Shown here piece by piece: positions 48,703-61,576 of a DNA stretch of 64,000 nucleotides. A model generated the notes under the pieces. That model was given only the letters and a program-made list of their open reading frames with translations. It ran no database searches and had not been told where the DNA came from. Positions within the stretch are counted from its first letter, which is position 1. Each line of letters begins with the position of its first letter. The translations under genes were made by a program, and so were the position numbers. Source of the DNA: Stenotrophomonas sp. UBA2124 (GTDB taxonomy: Bacteria; Pseudomonadota; Gammaproteobacteria; Xanthomonadales; Xanthomonadaceae). The stretch spans positions 1 through 64,000 of the forward strand of contig DCXY01000001.1 of the NCBI GenBank assembly GCA_002329155.1, read 5' to 3'.

Positions 48703-49011
48703 ATGAATCCGAACAAGGTCGACCGCAATCACCTGTTGCGTCTGACCGACCTGCCGAATGTCGGGCCGGCCTGTGAAAAAGATCTACGCCTCATTGGCAT
48801 CCGCGTACCGGCGCATCTGCGCGGGCGCGATGCGTACGACATGTACGCGCAGCTGTGCCTGAAGACCGGCGTGGTGCATGACCCCTGCGTGATCGATGTG
48901 TTCCTCTCCATCGTGCGCTTCATGGCCGGCGAACAACCGCAGCCGTGGTGGGCCTTCAGCAAGGAACGCAAAGCCACGCTGGCCAAGGAACTGCCACCCT
49001 GTCTGTGGTGA
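48703..49011 (+). CDS. helix-hairpin-helix protein, Cdd1-like
   Basis: 102 residues; ATG preceded by AAGGCG. LLRLTDLPNVGPACEKDLRL is a helix-hairpin-helix of the type seen in the 'pathogenicity locus' Cdd1 family, followed by RDAYDMYAQLCLKTG and a Trp-rich tail (PQPWWAFSKERKATLAKELP). Likely binds DNA non-specifically; the role is unknown. It lies 40 bases upstream of the SUFU-domain gene in the same direction. Confidence 0.8.
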   Translation: MNPNKVDRNHLLRLTDLPNVGPACEKDLRLIGIRVPAHLRGRDAYDMYAQLCLKTGVVHDPCVIDVFLSIVRFMAGEQPQPWWAFSKERKATLAKELPPCLW

Positions 49012-49050
49012 TGCACCTCCGGCCAATCCCGACAGCAAATGGAGCAGCGC

Positions 49051-49767
49051 ATGAGCAGCGAAATTGACGAGAAGAGTGCCGGCGGCAGCGACATCCTCCA
49101 TCACGGTGAGCCGGCAGGCTTCGAGCCCGCGCAGGGCGAGGTCTGCATCGAGCAGATCTCCGACCATATCGAAGAACATCTGGGGCCGATCAGCAGCGTC
49201 TACCACGAGATGCTCTCGGACACCGTGCATATCGACGTGCATGTGGTTCCGGCCACCGAGGAGTTCCCGTACCTGCATCTGATCACCTCCGGCATGAGCG
49301 ACCTGCCCATGCAGGTGCCACCGGACAGCGGTGCGCCGCGGTACATGGAGCTGATGATCACCCTGCCCGGTGACTGGCCGCTGGACCACACCGACCTCGA
49401 GGATGAGCGCCACTACTGGCCCATCCGCCTGCTCAAGTGGCTGGCGCGCTTTCCGCACAAGCATGCGACCTGGCTGGGCCGTGGCCACACCATTCCGAAT
49501 CAGGAACCGTTCGCGGACAACGTGGCCTTCGATGCGGTCATCATCCTGCCCTCCGTCGTCGTGCCGGAGGAATTCAGGGAACTGGTCATCGACGCGGACA
49601 AGACCATCACCTTCATGGCGGTGGTGCCGCTGTATCCCGAAGAACTCGCGCTGAAGCTGGAGAAGGGCACCGATGCCCTGATCGATGGTTTCATCGACAA
49701 AGAGATCAACGACATCTGCCTCCCCGGCCGCCCGAACGCGGCCACGAAACGCTCTGGACTGTTCTGA
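49051..49767 (+). CDS. suppressor-of-fused (SUFU) domain protein
   Basis: 238 residues from the ATG at 49051, chosen because GGAG lies six bases upstream; an ATG at 49039 has no such site. The central and C-terminal sequence (YMELMITLPGDWPL, WPIRLLKWLARFPHKHATWL, TFMAVVPLYPEELALKLE) matches bacterial SUFU-domain proteins. In polymorphic toxin systems SUFU domains act as immunity proteins, but no toxin gene is adjacent here. Its stop overlaps the start of the epimerase gene (TGATG), so the two are coupled for unknown reasons. Confidence 0.85.
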   Translation: MSSEIDEKSAGGSDILHHGEPAGFEPAQGEVCIEQISDHIEEHLGPISSVYHEMLSDTVHIDVHVVPATEEFPYLHLITSGMSDLPMQVPPDSGAPRYMELMITLPGDWPLDHTDLEDERHYWPIRLLKWLARFPHKHATWLGRGHTIPNQEPFADNVAFDAVIILPSVVVPEEFRELVIDADKTITFMAVVPLYPEELALKLEKGTDALIDGFIDKEINDICLPGRPNAATKRSGLF

Positions 49768-50732
49768 TGACCATACTCGTCACCGGCGCTGCCGGCTTCA
49801 TCGGCGCCTATACCAGCCAGGCCCTGGTCGCGCGCGGTGAGCGCGTGGTGGGGCTGGACAACTACAACGATTACTACGACCCGCAGATCAAGCGCGACCG
49901 CGTGGCCGCACTGTGCCCGCAGGTGGACATCCGCGCGCTGGACCTCACCGACCGCGAGGGCCTGGCCGCGCTGTTCGATGAAATCCAGCCCAGCCGGGTG
50001 ATCCACCTGGCCGCGCAGGCCGGTGTGCGCTACTCGCTGGAAAACCCGCACGCCTACGTGGAAAGCAACCTGGTCGGCTTCGTCAACATGCTGGAACTGT
50101 GCCGCCACCGTGGCGTGCAGCACCTGGTGTATGCCTCCAGCAGCTCGGTGTATGGCGACTCGGCCACGCCGCCGTTCTCCGAAGACCAGCGCGTGGACCG
50201 CCCACGATCGCTGTACGCGGCCACCAAGGCCGCCAACGAGCTGATGGCCTACACCTACGCCCAGCTCTACGGCCTGCGCGCCACCGGCCTGCGCTTCTTC
50301 ACCGTGTACGGGCCGTGGGGCAGGCCGGACATGGCGCCGCTGCTGTTCTCGCGCGCGGTGCTGGCCGGGCGCAGCATCGATGTGTTCAACGATGGCCACA
50401 TGCGCCGCGATTTCACACATGTTTCCGACATCGTGGCCGGTATCCTCGGCGCGCTGTCGCACCCTTCCGCCGAGGCCACACCGCATCAGGTGTTCAACCT
50501 TGGCAACCACACGCCGGTGGAGCTCGAGCATTTCATCGACGTGATCGCCGCGGCCGCAGGGCGGCCGGCCAACAAGGTCTACAAGCCGATGCAGCCGGGG
50601 GACATGGTGCAGACCATGGCCGATACCGCGCGTGCCAGGGCGGCCTTTGGTTATGAGCCGGTCACGCCGATCGAGCAGGGCCTGCCACCTGTGGTGGAAT
50701 GGTGCCGCAGCTATTTCGGTTCCCGCGCCTGA
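49767..50732 (+). CDS. NAD-dependent UDP-glucuronate 4-epimerase-like protein
   Basis: 321 residues. Extended short-chain dehydrogenase: NAD motif GAAGFIG, LDNYNDYYDPQIKRDR (characteristic of UDP-glucuronate/galacturonate 4-epimerases), catalytic Ser and YAATK, and RFFTVYGPWGRPDMA. It would interconvert UDP-GlcA and UDP-GalA for surface polysaccharides. It is coupled to the SUFU gene and followed by a glycosyltransferase and LAB_N gene, fitting a cell-surface sugar role. Related NAD-dependent epimerases (UDP-glucose 4-epimerase) are less likely given the NDYYD block. Confidence 0.87.
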   Translation: MTILVTGAAGFIGAYTSQALVARGERVVGLDNYNDYYDPQIKRDRVAALCPQVDIRALDLTDREGLAALFDEIQPSRVIHLAAQAGVRYSLENPHAYVESNLVGFVNMLELCRHRGVQHLVYASSSSVYGDSATPPFSEDQRVDRPRSLYAATKAANELMAYTYAQLYGLRATGLRFFTVYGPWGRPDMAPLLFSRAVLAGRSIDVFNDGHMRRDFTHVSDIVAGILGALSHPSAEATPHQVFNLGNHTPVELEHFIDVIAAAAGRPANKVYKPMQPGDMVQTMADTARARAAFGYEPVTPIEQGLPPVVEWCRSYFGSRA

Positions 50733-50808
50733 TTTCATATTCTGCTAAGACGGGAGCCGGACAATGTTTCGACCTTCCTGAATTGCCAAAAGAAACGGAA
50801 CCCGCGTC

Positions 50809-51531
50809 ATGACCCAGCCCGCCCTTTCGGTGGTTGTTCCCGTCTTCAACGAGCGTGACAACGTCACGCCGCTGGTCAACGAAATAACCGCCGCCCTGCG
50901 GGGCCGGCTGCCGTTCGAGATCGTCTATGTGGACGACAACTCCAGGGACGACAGCCTGCAGGTGCTGAAATCGCTGAAGGCCGCCAACCCCGAACTGCGC
51001 GTGCTGCACCACGTGCAGCAGAGCGGGCAGAGCACGGCGGTGCGGACGGGCGTGAAGGCCGCGCGCGCACCGTGGGTGGCCACCCTGGACGGTGACGGCC
51101 AGAACGACCCGGCCGACATCCCCAAGCTGCTGGCCGCGCGTGACACCGCCGAGGCCGGGGTGAAGCTGTTCGCCGGCTGGCGCGTCAACCGCCAGGACAG
51201 CGGCTCCAAGCGTTGGGCCAGCAAGTGGGCCAACGCCATCCGCGCACGCATGCTGCGCGATGACACGCCCGACACCGGCTGCGGCATCAAGCTGTTCGAG
51301 CGCGAGGCCTTCCTCGACCTGCCGTACTTCGATCATATGCACCGCTACCTGCCCGCGCTGATGCAGCGTGCCGGCTGGAAGACGCTGAGCGTGCCGGTCA
51401 ACCACCGCCACCGCACCGCTGGCGTATCCAAGTACAACAATTTCGGCCGCGCGATGGTCGGCATCCGCGACCTGCGTGGCGTGGCGTGGCTGATCACGCG
51501 CAGCAAGCGCACCGCGGTCGAGGAGACCTGA
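50809..51531 (+). CDS. family 2 glycosyltransferase (DPM1/ArnC-like)
   Basis: 240 residues. GT-A fold: LSVVVPVFNERDNVTPLV, EIVYVDDNSRDDS, and the metal motif in ATLDGDGQNDPADIP, followed by DTGCGIKLFERE. It resembles polyprenyl-phosphate sugar transferases but lacks the C-terminal membrane segments of ArnC. Probably moves a sugar onto undecaprenyl phosphate at the cytoplasmic face; donor unknown. It is directly followed by a LAB_N protein three bases after its stop, a pairing common in xanthomonads. Confidence 0.87.
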   Translation: MTQPALSVVVPVFNERDNVTPLVNEITAALRGRLPFEIVYVDDNSRDDSLQVLKSLKAANPELRVLHHVQQSGQSTAVRTGVKAARAPWVATLDGDGQNDPADIPKLLAARDTAEAGVKLFAGWRVNRQDSGSKRWASKWANAIRARMLRDDTPDTGCGIKLFEREAFLDLPYFDHMHRYLPALMQRAGWKTLSVPVNHRHRTAGVSKYNNFGRAMVGIRDLRGVAWLITRSKRTAVEET

Positions 51532-51533
51532 GC

Positions 51534-51869
51534 GTGGACTTCATGAACCAGTCGTTGCCCTGGCTGGAGTGGACCGGCGTCCACATGTCGCCGTGGAAGC
51601 TGATCGGCCTGACCGGCGCGCTGATGTTCGGTGGCCGCTGGCTGGTGCAGTTCGTGGCCTCGCGCCGCGCCGGCAAGCCAGTGATCCCGCGTTTGTTCTG
51701 GTACATGAGTGTGCTGGGCAGCCTGATGACGCTGAGCTACTTCGTGTTCTCGGCCAAGCAGGACGCGGTGGGCGTCATCCAGAACCTGTTCCCGGCGTTC
51801 ACCGCGCTCTACAGCCTGCGCCTGGACATCAAGCACCGCGGCTGGCACCGCGACCGCGCAAGCCACTGA
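51534..51869 (+). CDS. LAB_N-domain inner-membrane protein
   Basis: 111 residues from GTG 51534, with AGGAG eight bases upstream; the ATG at 51543 would be too far from that site. Three membrane segments (KLIGLTGALMFGGRWLVQF, FWYMSVLGSLMTLSYFVFSA, AVGVIQNLFPAFTALYSLRL) make up the LAB_N domain originally noted at the N-terminus of some LpxB proteins. Here it is stand-alone and coupled to the GT2 gene, so it may assist lipid-linked sugar transfer; no activity is known. Confidence 0.85.
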   Translation: MDFMNQSLPWLEWTGVHMSPWKLIGLTGALMFGGRWLVQFVASRRAGKPVIPRLFWYMSVLGSLMTLSYFVFSAKQDAVGVIQNLFPAFTALYSLRLDIKHRGWHRDRASH

Positions 51870-51964
51870 AATCGGCAGGTTTGGCGACTTAATTGGTCTA
51901 GGTGGGGCGGTGCATTCAATGCGATGATCGGGGAGTACCTGTCTTCATCCGGGGAATCCTGACC

Positions 51965-53746
51965 GTGAAATCATCGTTGACCGCAGCCCTGCTGCTCGCT
52001 CTTGGCCTGAGCGCCACGCCCGCCTTCGCCGCCAACCAGGCCGCACCTGCCACGCTCGCCGCGCACAGCGCCGATGCGCAGTTCAAGGCCATCTACGAAA
52101 AGGAATGGGCCTGGCGCCAGAGTGGCGGTGGCGAGGCCAGCGAGGACAGTGACGCACCGGCCAACGCGGCCAAGCTGCCGGATGTGAGCGCGCAGGCCCA
52201 GCAGGAACGGCTGAAGGTGTGGGATGACGTGCTCACCCAGCTAAAGGCCGTGGACACCAAGGCGCTTTCGCCCGACAACCAGGTCAACTACGCCATCTAC
52301 AAGTACCAGGTGGAGAACCTGGCCGACGAGGTGCGCCTGCGCGCCTACGAGATGCCGTTCAACTCGGACTCCTCGTTCTGGTCCAACCTGGGCTTCATGG
52401 CCCGGCGTGAAATGAAGACCGTGCAGGACTACCGCAACTACATTGCACGCCTGAACGATGTGCCGCGCTACTTCGACCAGCAGATGGTCAACATGCGCGC
52501 CGGCCTGGAACGTGGCTTCAGCGTGCCGCGCGCCGTGCTGGAAGGGCGTGATGTCTCCATCTCCACCGTGGCCCAGCTGAAGGACCCCACCGAGTCGCCG
52601 CTGTACGCACCGCTGAAGAAGCTGCCGGCCAGCATCCCCGCCGCCGAGCAGCAGAAGCTGCAGGACGAGGCGAAGCAGGCCATCAGCGGCAGCGTGGTGC
52701 CGGCCTTCGGCAAGCTGCTGTCGTTCTTCCGCGAGGAATACGTGCCTAAGGCGCGCACCACCCTGGCCGCGGAGAAGATGCCCGACGGCAAGGCGTTCTA
52801 CCGCCAGCAGATCCGCGAATACACCACGCTGGACATGAGCCCGCAGCAGATCCACGCGCAGGGCCTGGCCGAGGTGAGCCGCATCCAGAAGGAGATGAAC
52901 ACCATCATCGACACGCTGGGCTTCACCGGCAACAGCAAGGAAACGCGCTTCGCTGATTTCCTGCAGTTCCTGCGCACCGACCCGCAGTTCTACGCCAAGA
53001 CGCCCGAGGAACTGCTGTGGCGCGCGGCGTGGATTTCCAAGCGCGTGGATGGCGTGATCGGCAAATACATGACCCTGCCGCGCGCGCGCTTCACCATCAT
53101 CCCGGTGCCGCCGGACATCGCCCCGTTCTGGACCGCAGGCCGTGGCGGCATGGGCACCTACTGGGTCAACACCTACAACCTGCCGGCACGCCCGCTGTAC
53201 AACCTGCCGGCGCTGACCCTGCACGAATCCGACCCGGGCCACGCGCTGCAGGGCGCGCTTGCCGCCGAGCAGGGCGAGCAGCCCGAGTTCCGCCGCAGCA
53301 ACTACATTTCCGCCTATGGCGAAGGCTGGGGCCTGTACAGCGAGAAGCTGGGCGTGGAGATGGGCATCTATGAAACGCCGTACGAGGACTTCGGCCGCCT
53401 GACCTATGAAATGTGGCGTGCCTGCCGCCTGGTCATCGACACCGGCGTGCACCACTACGGCTGGGACCGCGACCGCGCCATCGCCTACCTGCGCGACCAC
53501 ACCGCGCTGAGCGAGCATGAAGTGACCACCGAGGTGGACCGCTACATCTCCTGGCCGGCGCAGGCGCTGAGTTACAAGCTGGGCGAGATCACCATCGTCA
53601 AGCTGCGTGCGCAGGCCGAGAAGGAGCTAGGCGACAAGTTCGACGTCAAATCCTTCCACGACGCCGTGCTCAAGCAGGGCTCGGTGCCGCTGCCGGTGCT
53701 GGAGCAGCAGATCCGTGCCTACATCGACGAGCGCAAGAAGGCCTGA
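51965..53746 (+). CDS. exported DUF885 putative metallopeptidase
   Basis: 593 residues from GTG 51965, which opens a signal peptide (KSSLTAALLLALGLSATPAFA); an upstream ATG would hide it. The DUF885 core includes RARFTIIPVPPDIAPFWTAG, the presumed zinc site LTLHESDPGHALQGALA (HExxPGH), and SNYISAYGEGWGLYSEKLG with a downstream Glu, as in M32/M3-like peptidases. Likely a periplasmic peptidase; the substrate is unknown. Monocistronic, no link to neighbours visible. Confidence 0.88.
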   Translation: MKSSLTAALLLALGLSATPAFAANQAAPATLAAHSADAQFKAIYEKEWAWRQSGGGEASEDSDAPANAAKLPDVSAQAQQERLKVWDDVLTQLKAVDTKALSPDNQVNYAIYKYQVENLADEVRLRAYEMPFNSDSSFWSNLGFMARREMKTVQDYRNYIARLNDVPRYFDQQMVNMRAGLERGFSVPRAVLEGRDVSISTVAQLKDPTESPLYAPLKKLPASIPAAEQQKLQDEAKQAISGSVVPAFGKLLSFFREEYVPKARTTLAAEKMPDGKAFYRQQIREYTTLDMSPQQIHAQGLAEVSRIQKEMNTIIDTLGFTGNSKETRFADFLQFLRTDPQFYAKTPEELLWRAAWISKRVDGVIGKYMTLPRARFTIIPVPPDIAPFWTAGRGGMGTYWVNTYNLPARPLYNLPALTLHESDPGHALQGALAAEQGEQPEFRRSNYISAYGEGWGLYSEKLGVEMGIYETPYEDFGRLTYEMWRACRLVIDTGVHHYGWDRDRAIAYLRDHTALSEHEVTTEVDRYISWPAQALSYKLGEITIVKLRAQAEKELGDKFDVKSFHDAVLKQGSVPLPVLEQQIRAYIDERKKA

Positions 53747-53857
53747 GGCCACTGGCCGTCACAGTGCCTTGGGCAGCTGCTTGCCCGGGGCCTGGCTGAA
53801 GCAGGGGCGCAGGATGGCTGCGCGGCGTGCCCGGGGTGAATGCAGGTTTTTCTGCAC

Positions 53858-53874
53858 ATCAGTGTCATCCTGAT
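53858..53874. promoter_or_regulatory. inverted repeat upstream of the czc cluster
   Basis: ATCAG-TGTCATC-CTGAT, a 5-bp inverted repeat with TGTCAT inside, flanked by TCTGCAC and CTGCGAT, 43 bases before the czcI-like ATG. OmpR-type metal regulators often bind TGTCAT-containing sites, so it is a candidate operator; no such regulator is in the window. Confidence 0.35.
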
Positions 53875-53916
53875 CTGCGATTGTGTAACCCCGCCCTTCG
53901 CCGCTAGCCTGCAAGG

Positions 53917-54300
53917 ATGCCGCGTTCCCTGCGCCACCGCCGCCTGTACCTGCTGCGCCTGCTGATGCTGGCGCTGGTGGGCCTGAGCGTGTTCGGCAGT
54001 TCGCTGGCCTCGGCGTTGACCGATATCCACATGCTGTCCCATGCCGATGCCGGCGTGGACGTGCATGAACACGACGACGCCACCCTGAGTGTCACCCCCG
54101 GCGATGAAGACAGCGCCAGTGCGCTGCTGCATGCGCTGGTGCACTGCACCGACTGCCACGGCCACGGTGGCGTGCTGCCGGTGCCGGCACTTGCCTGGCA
54201 GGTGGCGCCGCCGCCCGCCCAGCAGATGCCTGCGGTGCAGGCATCGCAATGTGCCTCGCAGCCCGCCGAGAGCCTGTTCCGCCCCCCGATAGCCGCCTGA
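53917..54300 (+). CDS. czcI: small His-rich periplasmic protein, CzcI-like
   Basis: 127 residues. A basic N-terminus and one hydrophobic segment (LLMLALVGLSVFGSSLASAL) act as signal, followed by His/Asp-rich HMLSHADAGVDVHEHDD and a CTDCHGHGG motif. Cupriavidus CzcI, encoded directly upstream of czcC, has the same plan: signal, His cluster and a C-x2-C-H. It may bind Zn2+/Co2+/Cd2+ in the periplasm or regulate the efflux operon. Assignment rests on position and composition rather than strong identity. Confidence 0.65.
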   Translation: MPRSLRHRRLYLLRLLMLALVGLSVFGSSLASALTDIHMLSHADAGVDVHEHDDATLSVTPGDEDSASALLHALVHCTDCHGHGGVLPVPALAWQVAPPPAQQMPAVQASQCASQPAESLFRPPIAA

Positions 54301-54354
54301 CGTCCCGGCCCCCTGGCCGGCCCTCACGTCTGACCCTGCTATCTGGAGATTCCC

Positions 54355-55631
54355 ATGTGGATGCGCCTGGCGGCGATTGCCGCCTTTGCGCTGGTGCCGC
54401 GCGTGCATGCGCAGGTGCCAGCGTCCCCTGTTGCCCTTACCTTGGACGCGGCCATTGCCCGCGTCGCTGAAAGACACCCCGAGCTGCAGCTGATCGATGC
54501 GCAGCGCCCGCTGCTGCAGGCGCGTGCCGATGCCGCTGCACTGCGCCCCGCCATGACCCTGGGCGTGGAAGTCGAGAACCTGCTGGGCCGTGGCGACAGC
54601 CGTGGCCTGCAGGGCGTGGAAACCACAGTGAGCCTGTCCGGTGTGCTGGAGCGCGGCGGCAAGCTTGATGCGCGGCGCCTGCTGGCACAGGCCAACCTCG
54701 ACGCACTTGCACCGCAACGCGCCACCGCACGCCTCGACCTGCTGGCCGAAACCGCGCGCCGCTACCTGGCCGTTGCCCGTGCGCAGGCGGCGCTGCGCAT
54801 CGCCGCGGAAGACATCGAGCAGCGGCGCAGGGCGGTGAGCGCCACCCGTCAGCGTCTACAGGCCGGTGCCTCGCCCGAATCGGTGCTGTTCACCGCGCAG
54901 GCCATGCTCGCGCAGGCCGAACTCGACCGCGACCGTGCCACCACCGAGGCTGCATCCGCGCGGATCGCACTGGCCGCGCTGTGGGGCGAGCGCGAACCGG
55001 ACTTCGATCAGGTCACCGGTGAACCCCTGCAGCTTCCGCCGCTGGCCGGTTTCAACCAGTTGGCCGAGCAGCTGCGTGCGGCACCTGAACTGGCCGAACT
55101 GCTGGGCGAGGAACGCATCGCACAGGCGCAGCTGCAGCTTGCGCGCACCGCCGGCCGCCCCGACTGGAGCTGGCAGGCCGGTGTGCGTGACAGCCGTGCC
55201 GAAGGCAGCACCTCGCTGGTGGCCGGTTTCAGCCTGCCGCTGGGCAGTGCGCGCCGCGCCGCGCCGGACATCCGCGAGGCCGAGGCTGGTCTGGCACTGC
55301 TGCCGTACCAGCGGCAGGCACGTCAGCAGCAGCTTTACGCCACGCTGGCCGAGGCGCATGGCCGCCATGCGGGTGCGCGCCTGGAAGTGGAGCGCATGCA
55401 GCGCGACGTGCTGCCGCAGCTGGCCAAGGCCGAGCGCGCCGCCGAGCACGCATGGCGTGCGGGTGCGGCCAGCTACATGGAGTGGGCGCAGCTGCAGGCG
55501 TTGCGCATCGAAGCGCGCCAGCGCCAGCTCGACGCCGCCATCGCTGCCCACACCGCCCTTATCGAAATCCAGCGCCTGACCGGCCAGCCGATGCTGGCCA
55601 CCAGCGCGCCCGTCGCCACGGAGAGCGCACG

Positions 55632-55635
<4 letters not shown>
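54355..55635 (+). CDS. czcC: TolC-family outer-membrane efflux protein CzcC
   Basis: 426 residues; ATG with GGAG at 7 bases. Signal peptide (LAAIAAFALVPRVHAQ), then two helical repeats of the outer-membrane efflux domain (LTLDAAIARVAERHPELQLI, ARRYLAVARAQAALRIAAED; LPYQRQARQQQLYATLAEAH). It forms the outer-membrane channel of the CzcCBA tripartite pump. Stop overlaps the czcB start (ATGA). Confidence 0.9.
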
Positions 55636-59848
<4,213 letters not shown>

Positions 59849-59924
59849 GAGTCCTCCACTGAAGGCTGTGCCCGGAACCCTTCCCTGCTGGTCTGCCTGA
59901 TTAGCGTCGAATCTCAGCCGAGAG

Positions 59925-60080
59925 CCCCTCTCCCGCACGCGGGAGAGAGGTTGGGGTAAGGGCAACGAAGTCAGGTGAAGCGAATGCGCTGCGGGTGGCG
60001 TCCAGAAGTGGACTTCAAACCCCCAAGCACCCATAGCGTCCTCATCCGACCCCTCGGGCACCTCCCCCAAAAAGGGGCTG
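59925..60080. repeat. paired-hairpin intergenic element after czcA
   Basis: CCCCTCTCCCGCACGCGGGA begins a hairpin (CTCTCCCG/CGGGAGAG) followed by AGGTTGGGGTAAGGGC; about 85 bases on, GTCCTCATCCGACCCCTCGG and CCTCCCCCAAAAAGGGG give a second, partly complementary half. Such two-part elements are common between xanthomonad genes. The rest of the 346-base gap to the CDF gene holds no supportable gene. Confidence 0.6.
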
Positions 60081-60194
60081 CAGGTCGCGCACACGCAAGC
60101 TGATGGCTTCCAGCCGCCAGCAATACTCACGACAACGTCCCCAATCCACGCTTACGGCGCGACAATACCGGCAACCAGACACACCGGAACGTGG

Positions 60195-60845
60195 ATGAGC
60201 GACTGCTGCGGCTGTGGCAAGACATTGGAAGTGGAGCGCATGCAGGCCGGCCAGCGGCGGGTGCTGCGCTGGGTGCTGGCCATCAACCTGCTGACCTTCG
60301 TGATGATGATGGCGGCGGCGTGGCACAGCGGCTCGGCTTCCCTGCTGTCCGGCAGCCTGGACAACCTCGGCGACGCGCTGACCTATGCGCTGAGTCTGGC
60401 GGTGGTGGGCGCCAGCGTGACGGCCAAGGCGCGGGTGGCGCTGTTCAAGGCGTTGTTCATCCTTGCCGCGGCGGTGGCCGTGGCGGTCGGCATCGGCTGG
60501 AAACTGGCCCACCCGCATCTGCCGCTGTTCGAGAGCATGGGCATTGCCGCCATGCTGAATTTCGCCGCCAACCTGGTCTGCCTGCGTCTGCTGTGGCCCT
60601 ACCGGCAGGGCGACATCAACCTGGCCTCGGCCTGGGCCTGCTCGCTGAACGACATATACGAAGGCTGTGCGGTGATCCTGGCCGCGCTGGCGGTGTGGGC
60701 CTTCGGCGCCGGCTGGCCGGATATGGTGATCGCCGTGGCCCTGCTGCTGTTGTTCCTGCGCTCGGCCTGGAAAGTGGCCCGCGCCGCGTGGCGGGAGCTG
60801 CGCCCGGCGGCCCCGGTTTGCACAGGCGGCGGTCCACGGGCATAA
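60195..60845 (+). CDS. small cation-diffusion-facilitator-like transporter
   Basis: 216 residues. Cys-rich start (MSDCCGCGK), then six membrane segments in the CDF pattern: HSGSASLLSGSLDNLGDALT places the TM2 metal-site pair D-x3-D, and TM5 reads SAWACSLNDIYEGCAVIL, where the usual His of H-x3-D is a Cys (C-x3-D). The C-terminal cytoplasmic domain of typical CDF proteins is almost absent. It probably moves a divalent metal out of the cytosol, complementing CzcCBA just upstream; the Cys substitution may change metal preference. Its 3' end contains the promoter of rpmB. Confidence 0.78.
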   Translation: MSDCCGCGKTLEVERMQAGQRRVLRWVLAINLLTFVMMMAAAWHSGSASLLSGSLDNLGDALTYALSLAVVGASVTAKARVALFKALFILAAAVAVAVGIGWKLAHPHLPLFESMGIAAMLNFAANLVCLRLLWPYRQGDINLASAWACSLNDIYEGCAVILAALAVWAFGAGWPDMVIAVALLLLFLRSAWKVARAAWRELRPAAPVCTGGGPRA

Positions 60846-60846
60846 T
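60818..60846 (+). promoter_or_regulatory. sigma-70 promoter of rpmB-rpmG inside the CDF gene end
   Basis: TTGCAC (60818-60823), exactly 17 bases, then CATAAT (60841-60846). The -35 matches TTGACA in four of six bases and the -10 matches in five. It overlaps the last codons and stop of the CDF gene and leaves a leader of about 155 bases before rpmB. Confidence 0.7.
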
Positions 60847-61010
60847 ACGCGGCTCGCTGTGTCCGGAAGCCTCCGGGCTGGTGGTCGGGAACGTGTCATT
60901 CGCCCACCCTCGTCAGCGTAACCCTTTGATTCCCATGACATGTGGCGGGTAACCGCCGGGGCCGCCGTCTTCCTGGCTAAGGAAGTCACCAACATTAATC
61001 GAGGTGCGCA

Positions 61011-61247
61011 ATGTCCCGCGTATGCCAAGTTTCCGGCAAGCGAGTGCAGACGGGTAACAACGTCTCGCACGCCAACAACAAGACCCGTCGTCGTTTCCAG
61101 CCGAACCTGCACGAGCGCCGTTTCTGGGTCGCCAGCGAGAACCGCTGGGTCAAGCTTCGTGTTTCCGCGCATGCACTGCGCACCATCGACAAGAACGGCA
61201 TTGATTCCGTTCTGGCTGAGCTGCGTGCCCGCGGCGAAAAGGTCTGA
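61011..61247 (+). CDS. rpmB: ribosomal protein bL28
   Basis: 78 residues; ATG preceded by [26 protein letters not shown] and [19 protein letters not shown] are the L28 signature. Only one Cys, so this is the zinc-free form. Forms a two-gene ribosomal unit with rpmG, 13 bases downstream, as in most proteobacteria. Confidence 0.98.
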   Translation: MSRVCQVSGKRVQTGNNVSHANNKTRRRFQPNLHERRFWVASENRWVKLRVSAHALRTIDKNGIDSVLAELRARGEKV

Positions 61248-61260
61248 GGAGTAAACGATC

Positions 61261-61425
61261 ATGGCAGGTAAGCGCGATAAGGTTCGTATGATTTCCTCGG
61301 CCGGCACTGGCCATTTCTATACGACCGACAAGAACAAGAAGAACACCCCGGGGAAGATGGAATTCCTGAAGTACGACCCGGTTGTTCGCAAGCACGTGAT
61401 GTACAAGGAAGGCAAGATCAAGTAA
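61261..61425 (+). CDS. rpmG: ribosomal protein bL33
   Basis: 54 residues (ATG to TAA), with GAGG just upstream after the rpmB stop. Reads [20 protein letters not shown] ... [18 protein letters not shown] ... KEGKIK, complete L33. It has no Cys, so it is the zinc-free type; a terminator follows 33 bases later. Confidence 0.98.
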   Translation: MAGKRDKVRMISSAGTGHFYTTDKNKKNTPGKMEFLKYDPVVRKHVMYKEGKIK

Positions 61426-61458
61426 TCCACCCGGATTGCATGATTTGTTTTCACGCAG

Positions 61459-61487
61459 AACCCGCCGCAAGGCGGGTTTTGTGTTTC
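61459..61487 (+). terminator. Rho-independent terminator of rpmB-rpmG
   Basis: AACCCGCC-GCAA-GGCGGGTT stem of 8 bp with a GCAA tetraloop, followed by TTGTGTTT. Confidence 0.88.
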
Positions 61488-61563
61488 TGTCATGTGAAAC
61501 GCCACGGGCGCATCGACCATGAACAGATGCGGCGCAAGCATCAGGCGTTACGGGTGCTTCCCC

Positions 61564-61569
61564 TACAAT
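61564..61569 (+). promoter_or_regulatory. candidate -10 box of the FAD protein gene, leaderless spacing
   Basis: TACAAT ends seven bases before the ATG at 61577. With normal sigma-70 spacing the transcript would start at about the start codon. GGGTGG lies between but is too close to the ATG to serve as a Shine-Dalgarno sequence. No clear -35. Confidence 0.45.
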
Positions 61570-61576
61570 CGGGTGG

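Noticed and set aside
60191..60952. Alternative frame over the CDF-like gene
   Set aside because: The frame at 60195 has clear membrane segments and CDF motifs; the other is Gly/Arg/Ala-rich.
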